Made by a program: the position numbers and the translations under genes. From an uncultured Bacteroides sp. (GTDB lineage Bacteria; Bacteroidota; Bacteroidia; Bacteroidales; Bacteroidaceae), in NCBI RefSeq assembly GCF_949298305.1, contig NZ_CASFWU010000052.1:1-20991 (forward strand): a stretch of DNA of 20,991 bases. Direction: 5' to 3'. Shown in pieces: positions 14,439 through 20,991 of the stretch (its first letter is position 1; every line of letters starts with the position of its first letter). A model generated the notes under the pieces. That model was not told where the DNA came from. It was given only the letters and a program-made list of their open reading frames with translations, and searched no databases.

Positions 14439-16739
14439 CTAATAACTGATTTTCACGCCTGCAAAGTAGGAGCGGGGCAGGCCGGGGCCGTAGATGTAGC
14501 CCGAGTCACGCTTGCTGCCCCGGTCGAAATCCTTCTGATAGGCGTTGAAGAGGTTCTGCACGCCGGCATTCAGCTGCAGGGTGATGTTGTTGTAGAGCTT
14601 GAAGTCGTAGGCCGCCTTCAGGTTCATCTCCCAGAAGCTGGGGGTGGTGTCGGCACGGTCTTTCTCAATGTAGCCCTTGCGATGCTCCACCAGCATGCTG
14701 CCCGTGTAGGTGCCCGAGAGGGCAATGCTCAGCGGCTTCACGGGATTGTAGGTCAGCGTCATATAGCCGTAAGTATCGGGCGTGCGGAAGATGCGCTTCT
14801 CCAGGGGGACGGTCTCGTCGTCGCTCCACTGGCGGGCCTCCTTGTATTCGGCCTTCTGCAAGGTGACGCCTGCCTGAAGCTGGAGCGTGCTGAGCCAGGC
14901 CAGCTTGCCTTCCAGCGTCAGGCCGTAGACGCGGGCTCCCTTTTCGTTGTAGCGTTCGTTCTTCAGGATGCCGTTCTCGGTGCCTATCTCGCGCAGGGCA
15001 AACACGTCGGACAGGTCGGTGTAGAAGCCCTCAATCAGGAAGTTGCCCTGAAGGGCGCCCCAGCGGTGGTAAAGGTCAGCAGAGAGGCTGAAGCTGCGGG
15101 ACTTTTCCTCGCGCAGGTCCTTGGCCAGTTGAATCATGGACACGTTGCCGCCCACATTCTCCACGTGCAGGTCCTCGTCGAAGGCCTGCGGGGCACGGAA
15201 GCCGACGGAGTAGCTGGCGCGCAGGTTGATGTCCTTCGTGGGGTTGTAGCGCAGGTTGACGCGCGGACTGAAGATGACGTGGTCTATCAGGTTGTGCTTG
15301 TCCAGCCGCCCGCCCACGAGGAAGCTCCAGCGGTCGTTCTTCCACTCGTTCTGCAGGAAGGCGCCGGCAATGCGCACCGTCTGGTCGATGCGGCGGTTGT
15401 AGCCCCACATGTTGTCGTGCATGGCATCCTGGTTGTACTCCACACCGCCCGTCAGGTCGGCAGGCAGGAAAAGGCAGCGGTCGAAGTGGTAAACGTACTG
15501 CGAGCCTACCACCCACGTCAGGTCTGTAGTAGCGCCGTAGGCATCGAGCGAGTGGTCGCCGCCGTAGTAGCTGTCACGGTCAATGTGCTGGATAGAGGCG
15601 TAGACATTTACCTTATGTTTTTCGTCGGGCGAGAAATAGTCGAACTTCACGCTACCGCTGTTGATGCTGTGCTGGGTCTGCTCGGTAATGTCGGTCTCGT
15701 GGGGCGGACGGTCGAGCATATTACCACCGCGACGGAACTCCTGCAGATGGTGATACTCGAAGGTCAGCTTGGAGTAGGTACTCGTCTTGAGGAAGGAACG
15801 GAATCCGACCGTCTGATTGCGTAGCTGGGGCAGTTCGGTGAAGCCGTCGCCGTCGTAGTCGAAGCCGCTGCGCTGGCGGTTCTGACCGAATACGTAGATG
15901 CCCGCCTTGTGGTCGTCGGTCACCAGCGAGGCATTCATGGTCGTATTATTGTCGAACACCGAAAGGCCGCCCACGCCCATAATGGTATGTCCCAACTGGG
16001 CAGAATTGCGCAGCGGCTCTTTGGTAATGATGTTGATGGTACCCGCAATGGCCGATGCGCCGAACAGGGCCGAACCGCCGCCACGCATCACCTCCACCCG
16101 TTCAATCATGTTGGCGGGTATCTGTTCCAGACCGTACACTCCCGCCAGAGCACTGAACACGGGGCGTGAGTCTATCAGTATCTGCGTATAGGGGCCGTCC
16201 AGGCCGTTGATGCGTACCTGCTGGAAACCGCAATTCTGGCAATTGTTCTCTACCCTCACACCCGGCTGGAAGCTCAGCCCCTGAGCCAGCGTGGTGGAGT
16301 TGGTCTGTTCAAAGAGTTTGAAGTCCATGACATTGACCAGCGTGGGAGCCAGTCGGCGGGTAGTCTCGCTGCGGTTGGCCGTCACCACAACGCCATCCAG
16401 CGCCACGAGGTCTTCTTCCAGCTCAAAGTTCTCTTCCAGCGTGACACCCTTTTTCAGCACCACATTGCGAGTCTGGGTCTTATACCCCACCGCACTCACC
16501 TGCAACACGAACTCCCCTTCGGGCAGGTTCTTCAGAAAATAGTGGCCAGTGGCGTCGGTCAGCGTACCGATAGTGGTACCTTTCAGTGAAATGGATATAT
16601 AGGAAAGATGCTCTTGGGAATGTTTCTCAAGTACATGCCCCACAATGTTGGCATCCGATTTGTTCAAGTCTTCGGCAAAGGTTGTGGCAGGCAACAGTGC
16701 ACACAGCACCGCCACCACAAGAAAAATATACGTTTTCAT
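14439..16739 (-). CDS. TonB-dependent outer-membrane receptor with CarboxypepD-like N-terminal domain
   Basis: A 766-aa receptor for active, TonB/ExbBD-powered import. The signal peptide (MKTYIFLVVAVLCALLPATTFA) is followed by a carboxypeptidase-regulatory-like domain (about 33-112: IVGHVLEKHS, GTLTDATGHYFLKNLP). A TonB-box-like DGVVVTA comes next, then the plug (TLVNVMDFKLFE... ASAIAGTINIITK). The plug carries a Cys pair, Cys167 and Cys170 in ENNCQNCGFQQVRINGLDG. The rest is a beta-barrel ending in an aromatic residue (FAGVKISY). Sequence style is that of FepA/CirA siderophore or metal receptors, not SusC. A His-rich membrane protein lies 352 bp upstream on the same strand, and no separate promoter was seen, so co-transcription is likely. 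Metal or metallophore import is inferred; the ligand is unknown. Confidence 0.93.
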   Translation of the reverse strand: MKTYIFLVVAVLCALLPATTFAEDLNKSDANIVGHVLEKHSQEHLSYISISLKGTTIGTLTDATGHYFLKNLPEGEFVLQVSAVGYKTQTRNVVLKKGVTLEENFELEEDLVALDGVVVTANRSETTRRLAPTLVNVMDFKLFEQTNSTTLAQGLSFQPGVRVENNCQNCGFQQVRINGLDGPYTQILIDSRPVFSALAGVYGLEQIPANMIERVEVMRGGGSALFGASAIAGTINIITKEPLRNSAQLGHTIMGVGGLSVFDNNTTMNASLVTDDHKAGIYVFGQNRQRSGFDYDGDGFTELPQLRNQTVGFRSFLKTSTYSKLTFEYHHLQEFRRGGNMLDRPPHETDITEQTQHSINSGSVKFDYFSPDEKHKVNVYASIQHIDRDSYYGGDHSLDAYGATTDLTWVVGSQYVYHFDRCLFLPADLTGGVEYNQDAMHDNMWGYNRRIDQTVRIAGAFLQNEWKNDRWSFLVGGRLDKHNLIDHVIFSPRVNLRYNPTKDINLRASYSVGFRAPQAFDEDLHVENVGGNVSMIQLAKDLREEKSRSFSLSADLYHRWGALQGNFLIEGFYTDLSDVFALREIGTENGILKNERYNEKGARVYGLTLEGKLAWLSTLQLQAGVTLQKAEYKEARQWSDDETVPLEKRIFRTPDTYGYMTLTYNPVKPLSIALSGTYTGSMLVEHRKGYIEKDRADTTPSFWEMNLKAAYDFKLYNNITLQLNAGVQNLFNAYQKDFDRGSKRDSGYIYGPGLPRSYFAGVKISY

Positions 16740-17091
16740 GTGTCTTCTATCTTAATTGTTATAATAAAGGAAAGGGCAGATGCTCTTGAACGGTTACTCA
16801 CCACAGATTTACACGGATTGGCACAGATTATTCCATTTGACAATCTGTATCAGAACAGAACCTGACTATGGGATTGTGAATATTCAGGAGTTATCGGCCA
16901 ATACCCGAATAGACAGGTATGACTGTCGGCTTTTTACTGCTGACGGAACGAAGCGGAGTGACAACTCCCCACACTCCTTCCAACTCCCCAGGCAGAAAGG
17001 CTCACAGAATCTTTTTGCGTGGCCATAATCCGGGTAATCCGTGGTGAATCCTTGACTCACCTACCGGTCATACAAATTAAATCACGTCAAA
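16740..17091. repeat. 352-bp gap with imperfect terminal inverted repeats
   Basis: CACCACAGATTTACACGGATT (16799-16819) faces its imperfect inverse AATCCGGGTAATCCGTGGTG (17027-17046), bounding about 248 bp. Inside is a small hairpin, ACAGATT (16823-16829) with AATCTGT (16842-16848). No coding frame with domain content was found and no clear minus-strand promoter for the receptor. The CACCACGGATT-type ends resemble repeats I recall as common in Bacteroidales intergenic DNA; this may be a non-autonomous element inserted between two operon genes. Confidence 0.5.
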
Positions 17092-17409
17092 TCAGAAGAC
17101 ACAGACGGGAGGGGCACGAAGACGGATGCCGTCCTCTGACCGCAGCAGGCAGAGACGCGACACACGCGGCACCGCCAGCACACCCAGCAGGATGCAGAAA
17201 CAGGGAACGGCAACCAGCAGCGCAGGAAGAGAAGAAACGGCATAGTGGCCAAGGAAGAAAATGGTCTCGGCCTGCCCCTGCGTATGCTGATGGTTGGCTT
17301 TGAAAGGATGTGAGTGCACAATGATAACCCCGTTCACCACATGTGAGTGGGCAAACAGCGTAATTCCGCCCCAATACGTCAGAAACAACAGGGGAAGAAA
17401 ATACTTCAT
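17092..17409 (-). CDS. Small His-rich membrane protein ending in LRAPP (DUF6769-like)
   Basis: A 105-aa protein. An N-terminal hydrophobic signal or anchor (MKYFLPLLFLTYWGGITLFA) is followed by a His cluster (HSHVVNGVIIVHSHPF and HQH; His21, 23, 32, 34, 40 and 42). A transmembrane helix at about residues 58-82 (VSSLPALLVAVPCFCILLGV) precedes the tail GIRLRAPPVCVF. The His pairs suggest a metal-binding face outside the cytoplasm. The LRAPP tail matches the partial protein at the left edge of the window. I chose the ATG at 17407-17409; the TTG at 17430 is an unneeded upstream in-frame codon. The gene has its own strong promoter and reads toward the TonB receptor. Function unknown; a metal-uptake accessory role is inferred. 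Confidence 0.75.
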   Translation of the reverse strand: MKYFLPLLFLTYWGGITLFAHSHVVNGVIIVHSHPFKANHQHTQGQAETIFFLGHYAVSSLPALLVAVPCFCILLGVLAVPRVSRLCLLRSEDGIRLRAPPVCVF

Positions 17410-17456
17410 TATGCGACGCAACTTCTCCAAAGTGCTATATCAATTAATTTGAGCGG

Positions 17457-17488
17457 CAAAGATAGGGCAATTTATGCTTTCCCCCAAA
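17457..17488 (-). promoter_or_regulatory. Promoter of the His-rich LRAPP gene (and probably the TonB receptor)
   Basis: On the minus strand TTTG (17485-17488), a 20-nt spacer and TATCTTTG (17457-17464) match the Bacteroidetes consensus exactly. A leader of about 40 nt would precede the ATG at 17409. No Fur- or Zur-like palindrome was recognised over it. Confidence 0.75.
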
Positions 17489-17595
17489 CTTACGGCATAC
17501 TCATTTTTGAGGATTATGCCCCGAACCGGACTTGCCTGGACAGACTTCCTCAAAAAAAACACCACTTATTGCGGCGAAATTACCTAAAAAAGTCG

Positions 17596-17603
17596 TCTCT
17601 TTG
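17596..17603 (+). promoter_or_regulatory. Possible -7 box for the DUF6249-sigma-DUF5056 operon
   Basis: TCTCTTTG followed by CAAC matches 7 of 8 positions of TAnnTTTG, 60 nt before the chosen ATG. No good -33 box lies at the normal spacing, so an alternative sigma factor, possibly the one encoded here, could be needed. Confidence 0.35.
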
Positions 17604-17663
17604 CAACCTGGCGGGACCGATGTTCCGTCTAACAGACAAAATGAAACAAGAAACAATATAAAA

Positions 17664-18434
17664 ATGAAGAATATGAAACGTACACTTCTTATCCTCGGCC
17701 TGATGGCCGCAACCGGCCTGGGAATGCAGGCAGCAAACAGAACCGTGACAGACACCGTGGACGGCAAGAAACGGGTAATCGAACTGGTGGACACCGTGAT
17801 AGACGGCCAACAGACGACCGACACCCTGAGCATCACCACCTACGAAGGCACCGACAGCGGCGAAACGGCAGCAGACGATGACACATACAGCCACCATTCC
17901 GACGAAAGCGGCCTGCAATGGGTGGGCTTCAACTTTGGCGACAAGGCACCCGAAACCATCATCGCCCTGACGGCCATCATCTTTGTGTTCGGCCTGCCGG
18001 CACTGCTTCTCTTCATCATCTTCTACTTCCGCTACAAGAACCGCAAGGCCAAGTACCGCCTGGCCGAACAGGCACTGGCCAGCGGACAGCAGTTGCCGCC
18101 TGACTTCTTCAAGGAAGTGGAGTTCAAGGACCTGCGCAGCCGGGGCATCAAGAACATCTTCCTGGGCATCGGGCTGTTCATCTTCCTGTGGGCGCTGACG
18201 GAGGAGTTCGGGCTGGGCTGCATCGGACTGCTCATCATGTTCACAGGCTTCGGACAAGTGGTCATCTACTACACCCAGCCCGGACAGGGCGACGGCAAGC
18301 CTTTCATCCGCATGGAGCGCGACGAGAAGAGCGGCTACCGCTACATGAAGGTGGGCGGCATTGAGCTCTGCGATAACCCCGAAAAGAAAGAAGAAGAAAC
18401 CTCTGCCGAAGCAACCAACGAACCGAAACAATGA
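17664..18434 (+). CDS. DUF6249-like inner-membrane protein upstream of an ECF sigma factor
   Basis: A 256-aa protein. A cleavable signal or anchor (MKRTLLILGLMAATGLGMQA) leads into a polar, acidic, probably periplasmic stretch (VDTVIDGQQTTDT, ETAADDDTYSHHSDES). A transmembrane helix (ALTAIIFVFGLPALLLFIIF) follows, then a cytoplasmic basic segment with YRLAEQALASGQQLPPDFF. A hydrophobic hairpin (NIFLGIGLFIFLWALTEE, IGLLIMFTGFGQVVIYY) and a charged tail end it. This pattern is what I recall as DUF6249. I chose ATG 17664 because it opens the signal segment; the in-frame ATG at 17532 would add a 44-residue leader of non-protein-like sequence. The stop overlaps the sigma factor start by 4 nt, so the two are translationally coupled. 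A regulatory or sensory role is inferred from this. Confidence 0.8.
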   Translation: MKNMKRTLLILGLMAATGLGMQAANRTVTDTVDGKKRVIELVDTVIDGQQTTDTLSITTYEGTDSGETAADDDTYSHHSDESGLQWVGFNFGDKAPETIIALTAIIFVFGLPALLLFIIFYFRYKNRKAKYRLAEQALASGQQLPPDFFKEVEFKDLRSRGIKNIFLGIGLFIFLWALTEEFGLGCIGLLIMFTGFGQVVIYYTQPGQGDGKPFIRMERDEKSGYRYMKVGGIELCDNPEKKEEETSAEATNEPKQ

Positions 18435-18976
18435 ACCAGCTCAACGACTTAGCGCTGATCGCACAGGTAGTGGTGCTACGAAACACCCGCGCCTTCGACC
18501 AGTTGGTCAGGAAATACCAGTCGCCCGTGAGGCGATTCTTCCTGAACCTGACGTGCGGCGACAGCGAGCTGAGCGACGACCTGGCACAGGAGACCTTCAT
18601 CAAAGCCTATACCAACCTGGCTTCGTTCAAGAACCTCTCCAGCTTCTCCACCTGGCTTTACCGTATTGCTTATAACCAATATTATGACTATCTTCGCAGC
18701 CGGAAGGAGACGGACGACCTGGACACGGCGCGGGTAGACGCCCAATGCAGCACCCGACAGCCGGACACGGGCCAACAGATGGACCTGCACCGCGCGCTCG
18801 CCACACTGAAAGAAATAGAACGAACCTGCATCACCCTCTTCTACATGGAGGACCAGAGCATCGAAAAGATAGCAGGAATCACCGGATGCCCCACGGGAAC
18901 CGTAAAAAGCCACCTTTCGAGGGCCAAGGAAAAGATGGCAACGTACTTAAAACAGAATGGATATGACCGAAAATAA
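18431..18976 (+). CDS. ECF-type RNA polymerase sigma-70 factor
   Basis: A 181-aa sigma factor of RpoE type, containing only regions 2 and 4. Region 2 covers NTRAFDQLVRKYQSPVRRFF, DDLAQETFIKAYTNLASFK and FSTWLYRIAYNQYYDYLRSR, where the promoter-melting and -10 recognition helices lie. After a short acidic linker (DDLDTARVDAQ), region 4 has LKEIERTCITLFYMEDQSIE and the helix-turn-helix GITGCPTGTVKSHLSRAKEK. It overlaps the membrane protein upstream by 4 nt and the small membrane protein downstream by 20 nt, so all three genes are tightly coupled. It has no SusR/FecR-type neighbour, so it is probably an envelope or general stress-type ECF sigma rather than a SusCD-trans-envelope one. The stimulus is unknown. 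Confidence 0.93.
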   Translation: MNQLNDLALIAQVVVLRNTRAFDQLVRKYQSPVRRFFLNLTCGDSELSDDLAQETFIKAYTNLASFKNLSSFSTWLYRIAYNQYYDYLRSRKETDDLDTARVDAQCSTRQPDTGQQMDLHRALATLKEIERTCITLFYMEDQSIEKIAGITGCPTGTVKSHLSRAKEKMATYLKQNGYDRK

Positions 18977-19289
18977 TGACAAGTTACTGGAAAGCTTCTT
19001 TGCCGAAAGCCGGCAGGAAGTGGCCGACAACGGATTCAGCCGCCGCGTGATGCGCAGTCTGCCCCGGCGTAGCAACCGACTGGCACGCCTGTGGACAGCA
19101 ATGGGCTTCACACTGGCCGCCATATTGTTCGTATGGATGGACGGAGTGCAACTGACGTGGAACATCCTGTGCGAGACGTTCACCGCCACCGTGGAAAGCG
19201 GAATGGCGCACGCAGACCCCAAATCTCTGGCCATAGCCGTCGTGGTATTGCTCTACCTGATGTACCGCAAGATTGCCTCGCTGGCCTGA
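18957..19289 (+). CDS. Small two-helix membrane protein (DUF5056-like), candidate anti-sigma factor
   Basis: A 110-aa protein. The first 45 residues are polar and probably cytoplasmic (NDKLLESFFAESRQEVADNG, FSRRVMRSLPRRSNRLARLW). Two transmembrane helices follow, TAMGFTLAAILFVWMDGVQL and KSLAIAVVVLLYLMYRK, joined by a periplasmic loop. From memory this matches DUF5056, found next to ECF sigma genes in Bacteroidales. The start (ATG 18957) lies 20 nt inside the sigma gene; ATG 18963 is a possible alternative. No zinc-finger (ZAS) Cys/His motif is present. An anti-sigma role is inferred from position and topology only. A terminator follows about 65 bp after the stop. Confidence 0.8.
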   Translation: MDMTENNDKLLESFFAESRQEVADNGFSRRVMRSLPRRSNRLARLWTAMGFTLAAILFVWMDGVQLTWNILCETFTATVESGMAHADPKSLAIAVVVLLYLMYRKIASLA

Positions 19290-19352
19290 ATGGAAGCAAG
19301 AGATTCTTCCGATAATTTAATATTGAGTTCATTTGATTTTACATTCATTTCA

Positions 19353-19391
19353 CCTTCAGCCTTACAAAACAGGCTGAAGGCTAATTTTTTA
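19353..19391 (+). terminator. Rho-independent terminator of the sigma factor operon
   Basis: CCTTCAGCCT (19353-19362), loop TACAAAAC, AGGCTGAAGG (19371-19380), then CTAATTTTTTAT. A perfect 10-bp stem with a T run, placed after the DUF5056-like gene and before the next promoter. Confidence 0.88.
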
Positions 19392-19423
19392 TAACCAGTC
19401 CAACCATTTTTATCCCTTAATTG

Positions 19424-19431
19424 TATCTTTG
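19424..19431 (+). promoter_or_regulatory. Promoter -7 box of the cardiolipin synthase gene
   Basis: TATCTTTG followed by CAG is a perfect Bacteroidetes -7 box, 33 nt before the TTG start. No good TTTG -33 box sits at the usual distance, though the upstream stretch is T-rich. Confidence 0.6.
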
Positions 19432-19464
19432 CAGACTTTTAAGACTTAAAGAGAGAGAACCGTT

Positions 19465-20697
19465 TTGAAACAACTGATCATATCAATCATTATATTGCTC
19501 CTGACTGGAAGCGTCCATGCGCAAAAGCAGTCGAGCGACTCCCTGGTTTTAAGTTACCTGCAACAGATGGGGAATCCGACCACCTACAACAACAAGGTGG
19601 AACTGCTGATGAACGGACACGACAAGTTTACAGACTTGTTCGAGCAAATCCGCAAAGCGCGCCACCATATACACCTGGAATACTTCAACTTTCGCAACGA
19701 CTCCATTGCCAATGCCCTGTTCGACCTGCTGGCCGAAAAGGTAAAGGAAGGAGTGGAAGTACGCGCCATGTTCGACGCCTTCGGCAACTGGTCCAACAAC
19801 AAACCGCTGAAGGACAAACACCTGAAAGCCATCCGTGAGAGGGGCATCGAGATTGTCAAGTTCGACCCCATTACCTTCCCCTACATCAACCACGCCATCC
19901 ACCGCGACCACCGCAAGATTGTGGTGATAGACGGCCGTATAGGCTACACGGGAGGAATGAACATAGCGGACTACTACATCAACGGTCTGCCCAAGATTGG
20001 GGCCTGGCACGACATCCACATGCAGATTGAAGGCGACGCTGTGCGCTACCTGCAAGGCATCTTCCTCACCATGTGGAACCGCGAGACCGGACAGCACGTA
20101 GGCGGACCGGAATACTTCCCGGACATCCCCCAGTTCCCGGACAGCATTGCCGAAGAAATCACCATCGTAGACCGCACGCCGGGCGAAACGCCGCGCTCCA
20201 TCAGCCGCGCCTACTCCACCTCTATCCGTACGGCCGACAGCTGCATCCAGATTGTAAACCCCTACTTCGTACCCACGCAGTCCATCCGCGATGCCATCGA
20301 CCACGCCTTGAAGAAAGGCACGCAGGTGGAAATCATGGTACCGTCGGTATCCGACGTGCCGTTTACGCCCGAAGCCGCCTTCTACATCCTGCACAAGCTG
20401 ATGAAGAAAGGAGCCAAGGTCTATCTGTTCAACGGCGGCTTCCACCACTCCAAGGTGATGATGGTGGACGGCAGCTTCTGCACTGTGGGCACAGCCAACC
20501 TGAACAGCCGGAGCCTGCGCTACGACTACGAGACCAACGCCTTCATCTTCGACCCCGTGACGACGGCCGAACTGACCGAAATGTTCGAAAGGGACAAGCT
20601 GAACAGCACCCTGATGACCCCCGAGTACTGGAAAGAACGCTCGGCGTGGAAGAAGTTCGTGGGCTGGTTTGCCAACCTGCTGACGCCTTTCCTCTGA
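19465..20697 (+). CDS. cls: Phospholipase D-family cardiolipin synthase, TTG start
   Basis: A 410-aa enzyme with two PLD phosphodiesterase (HKD) motifs. The first is His149-x-Lys151-x4-Asp156 in HRKIVVIDGRIGYTGGMN; the second is His328-x-Lys330-x4-Asp335 in HSKVMMVDGSFCTVGTANLN. It should join two phosphatidylglycerols, or use phosphatidylethanolamine, to make cardiolipin. A signal-like segment (MKQLIISIIILLLTGSVHA, before QKQ) replaces the two N-terminal helices of classical ClsA, so the catalytic part is probably exported or anchored on the periplasmic side. TTG 19465 is chosen because no in-frame ATG lies upstream and the next, at 19567, would remove the signal. A purine-rich GAGAGAGAAC just upstream may serve as ribosome contact. 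A PLD other than cardiolipin synthase is less likely. Confidence 0.9.
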   Translation: MKQLIISIIILLLTGSVHAQKQSSDSLVLSYLQQMGNPTTYNNKVELLMNGHDKFTDLFEQIRKARHHIHLEYFNFRNDSIANALFDLLAEKVKEGVEVRAMFDAFGNWSNNKPLKDKHLKAIRERGIEIVKFDPITFPYINHAIHRDHRKIVVIDGRIGYTGGMNIADYYINGLPKIGAWHDIHMQIEGDAVRYLQGIFLTMWNRETGQHVGGPEYFPDIPQFPDSIAEEITIVDRTPGETPRSISRAYSTSIRTADSCIQIVNPYFVPTQSIRDAIDHALKKGTQVEIMVPSVSDVPFTPEAAFYILHKLMKKGAKVYLFNGGFHHSKVMMVDGSFCTVGTANLNSRSLRYDYETNAFIFDPVTTAELTEMFERDKLNSTLMTPEYWKERSAWKKFVGWFANLLTPFL

Positions 20698-20806
20698 GCC
20701 GCTCACATCCTATTGGGCGGGGCACTTGCATTTTGGGCAGACCCGCCAGTATCCGGCAAAGCCCTTACAGGCCGACAAGGAAAAGGAAGTTTTTCATCTT
20801 CTGCAA

Positions 20807-20837
20807 TTTCCTTTTTCAAATCAAAGAATTACCTTTG
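20807..20837 (+). promoter_or_regulatory. Promoter of thyA
   Basis: TTTC (20807-20810), a 19-nt spacer and TACCTTTG (20830-20837) followed by CAG fit the Bacteroidetes promoter with one mismatch in the -33 box. Transcription would start about 20-25 nt before the ATG at 20867. The complementary runs AAAAGGAA (20781-20788) and TTCCTTTT (20808-20815) could form a weak terminator for the gene upstream. Confidence 0.65.
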
Positions 20838-20866
20838 CAGCAGACATACTCAAGCAAAAGACTGAC

Positions 20867-20991
20867 ATGAAACAATACTTAGACCTGCTCAACCGCATAC
20901 TGACCGAAGGCGTGGAGAAGAGCGACCGCACCGGAACGGGCACCATCAGCGTGTTCGGCCACCAGATGCGCTTCAACCTGGACGACGGCTT
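20867..20991 (+). CDS. thyA: Thymidylate synthase, N-terminal part (cut by window edge)
   Basis: The first 41 codons read MKQYLDLLNRILTEGVEKSD then RTGTGTISVFGHQMRFNLDDG, the unmistakable start of ThyA. This enzyme makes dTMP from dUMP with methylene-tetrahydrofolate. The Arg in DRTGTGT is the conserved phosphate-binding Arg of the dUMP site (Arg21 in E. coli numbering). The catalytic Cys lies beyond the window. The gene has its own promoter. Dihydrofolate reductase often follows thyA, but that cannot be seen here. Confidence 0.95.
   Translation, partial: MKQYLDLLNRILTEGVEKSDRTGTGTISVFGHQMRFNLDDG

Noticed and set aside
17532..17663. Longer N-terminus for the DUF6249-like protein
   Set aside because: The 44 extra residues precede a normal signal segment and look like translated leader DNA; the candidate -7 box lies within them.
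20781..20815. Terminator for the cardiolipin synthase gene
   Set aside because: AAAAGGAA/TTCCTTTT gives only an 8-bp AT-rich stem with a 19-nt loop and overlaps the thyA -33 box, so it is mentioned but not called as a feature.

Overview
The window looks like chromosomal DNA from a gut-type Bacteroidales (Bacteroides-like) bacterium with unusually GC-rich coding sequence. Supporting signs are several promoters of the Bacteroidetes form (TTTG, about 20 nt, TAnnTTTG), a secreted Ser-type sulfatase, a multi-modular GH31 glycosidase, a CarboxypepD-plug TonB receptor, and small His-rich proteins ending in LRAPP. Codon third positions are mostly G/C. This leaves long open antisense frames across nearly every gene, which I treat as shadows. 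No tRNA, rRNA, CRISPR array or transposase was seen.

Layout. (1) 1-6253: the 3' end of a DUF6769-like LRAPP protein, then a heavy-metal RND efflux operon: a lipoprotein adaptor with a His-rich head, an RND pump and a TolC-type outer-membrane channel. The operon carries three kinds of repeat: a nested inverted repeat between adaptor and pump, and an 8-bp and a 23-bp tandem repeat read in frame inside the pump gene. (2) 6476-11921: a sulfatase and a 1290-aa GH31 enzyme (GH31, FN3, CBM32-like, dockerin, cohesin-like), probably one transcript and probably acting on sulfated host glycans, closed by a strong hairpin. (3) 11922-12708: 787 bp with no convincing gene, holding a palindrome and a five-copy 22-bp-period repeat. 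(4) 12709-14190 (-): RsmF-like rRNA cytosine methyltransferase with its own clear promoter. (5) 14439-17409 (-): a TonB-dependent receptor downstream of a small His-rich LRAPP membrane protein; probably metal uptake. (6) 17664-19289 (+): DUF6249-like membrane protein, ECF sigma factor and DUF5056-like small membrane protein, overlapping start to stop, then a terminator. (7) 19465-20697: an exported cardiolipin synthase/PLD that starts with TTG. (8) 20867 to the right edge: the start of thyA.

Two themes connect the window. Metal handling appears twice (efflux operon; TonB receptor), each time beside a small LRAPP protein. Dispersed intergenic-type repeats are common, and two of them sit inside an essential part of the efflux operon, where a change in copy number would shift the reading frame of the pump.
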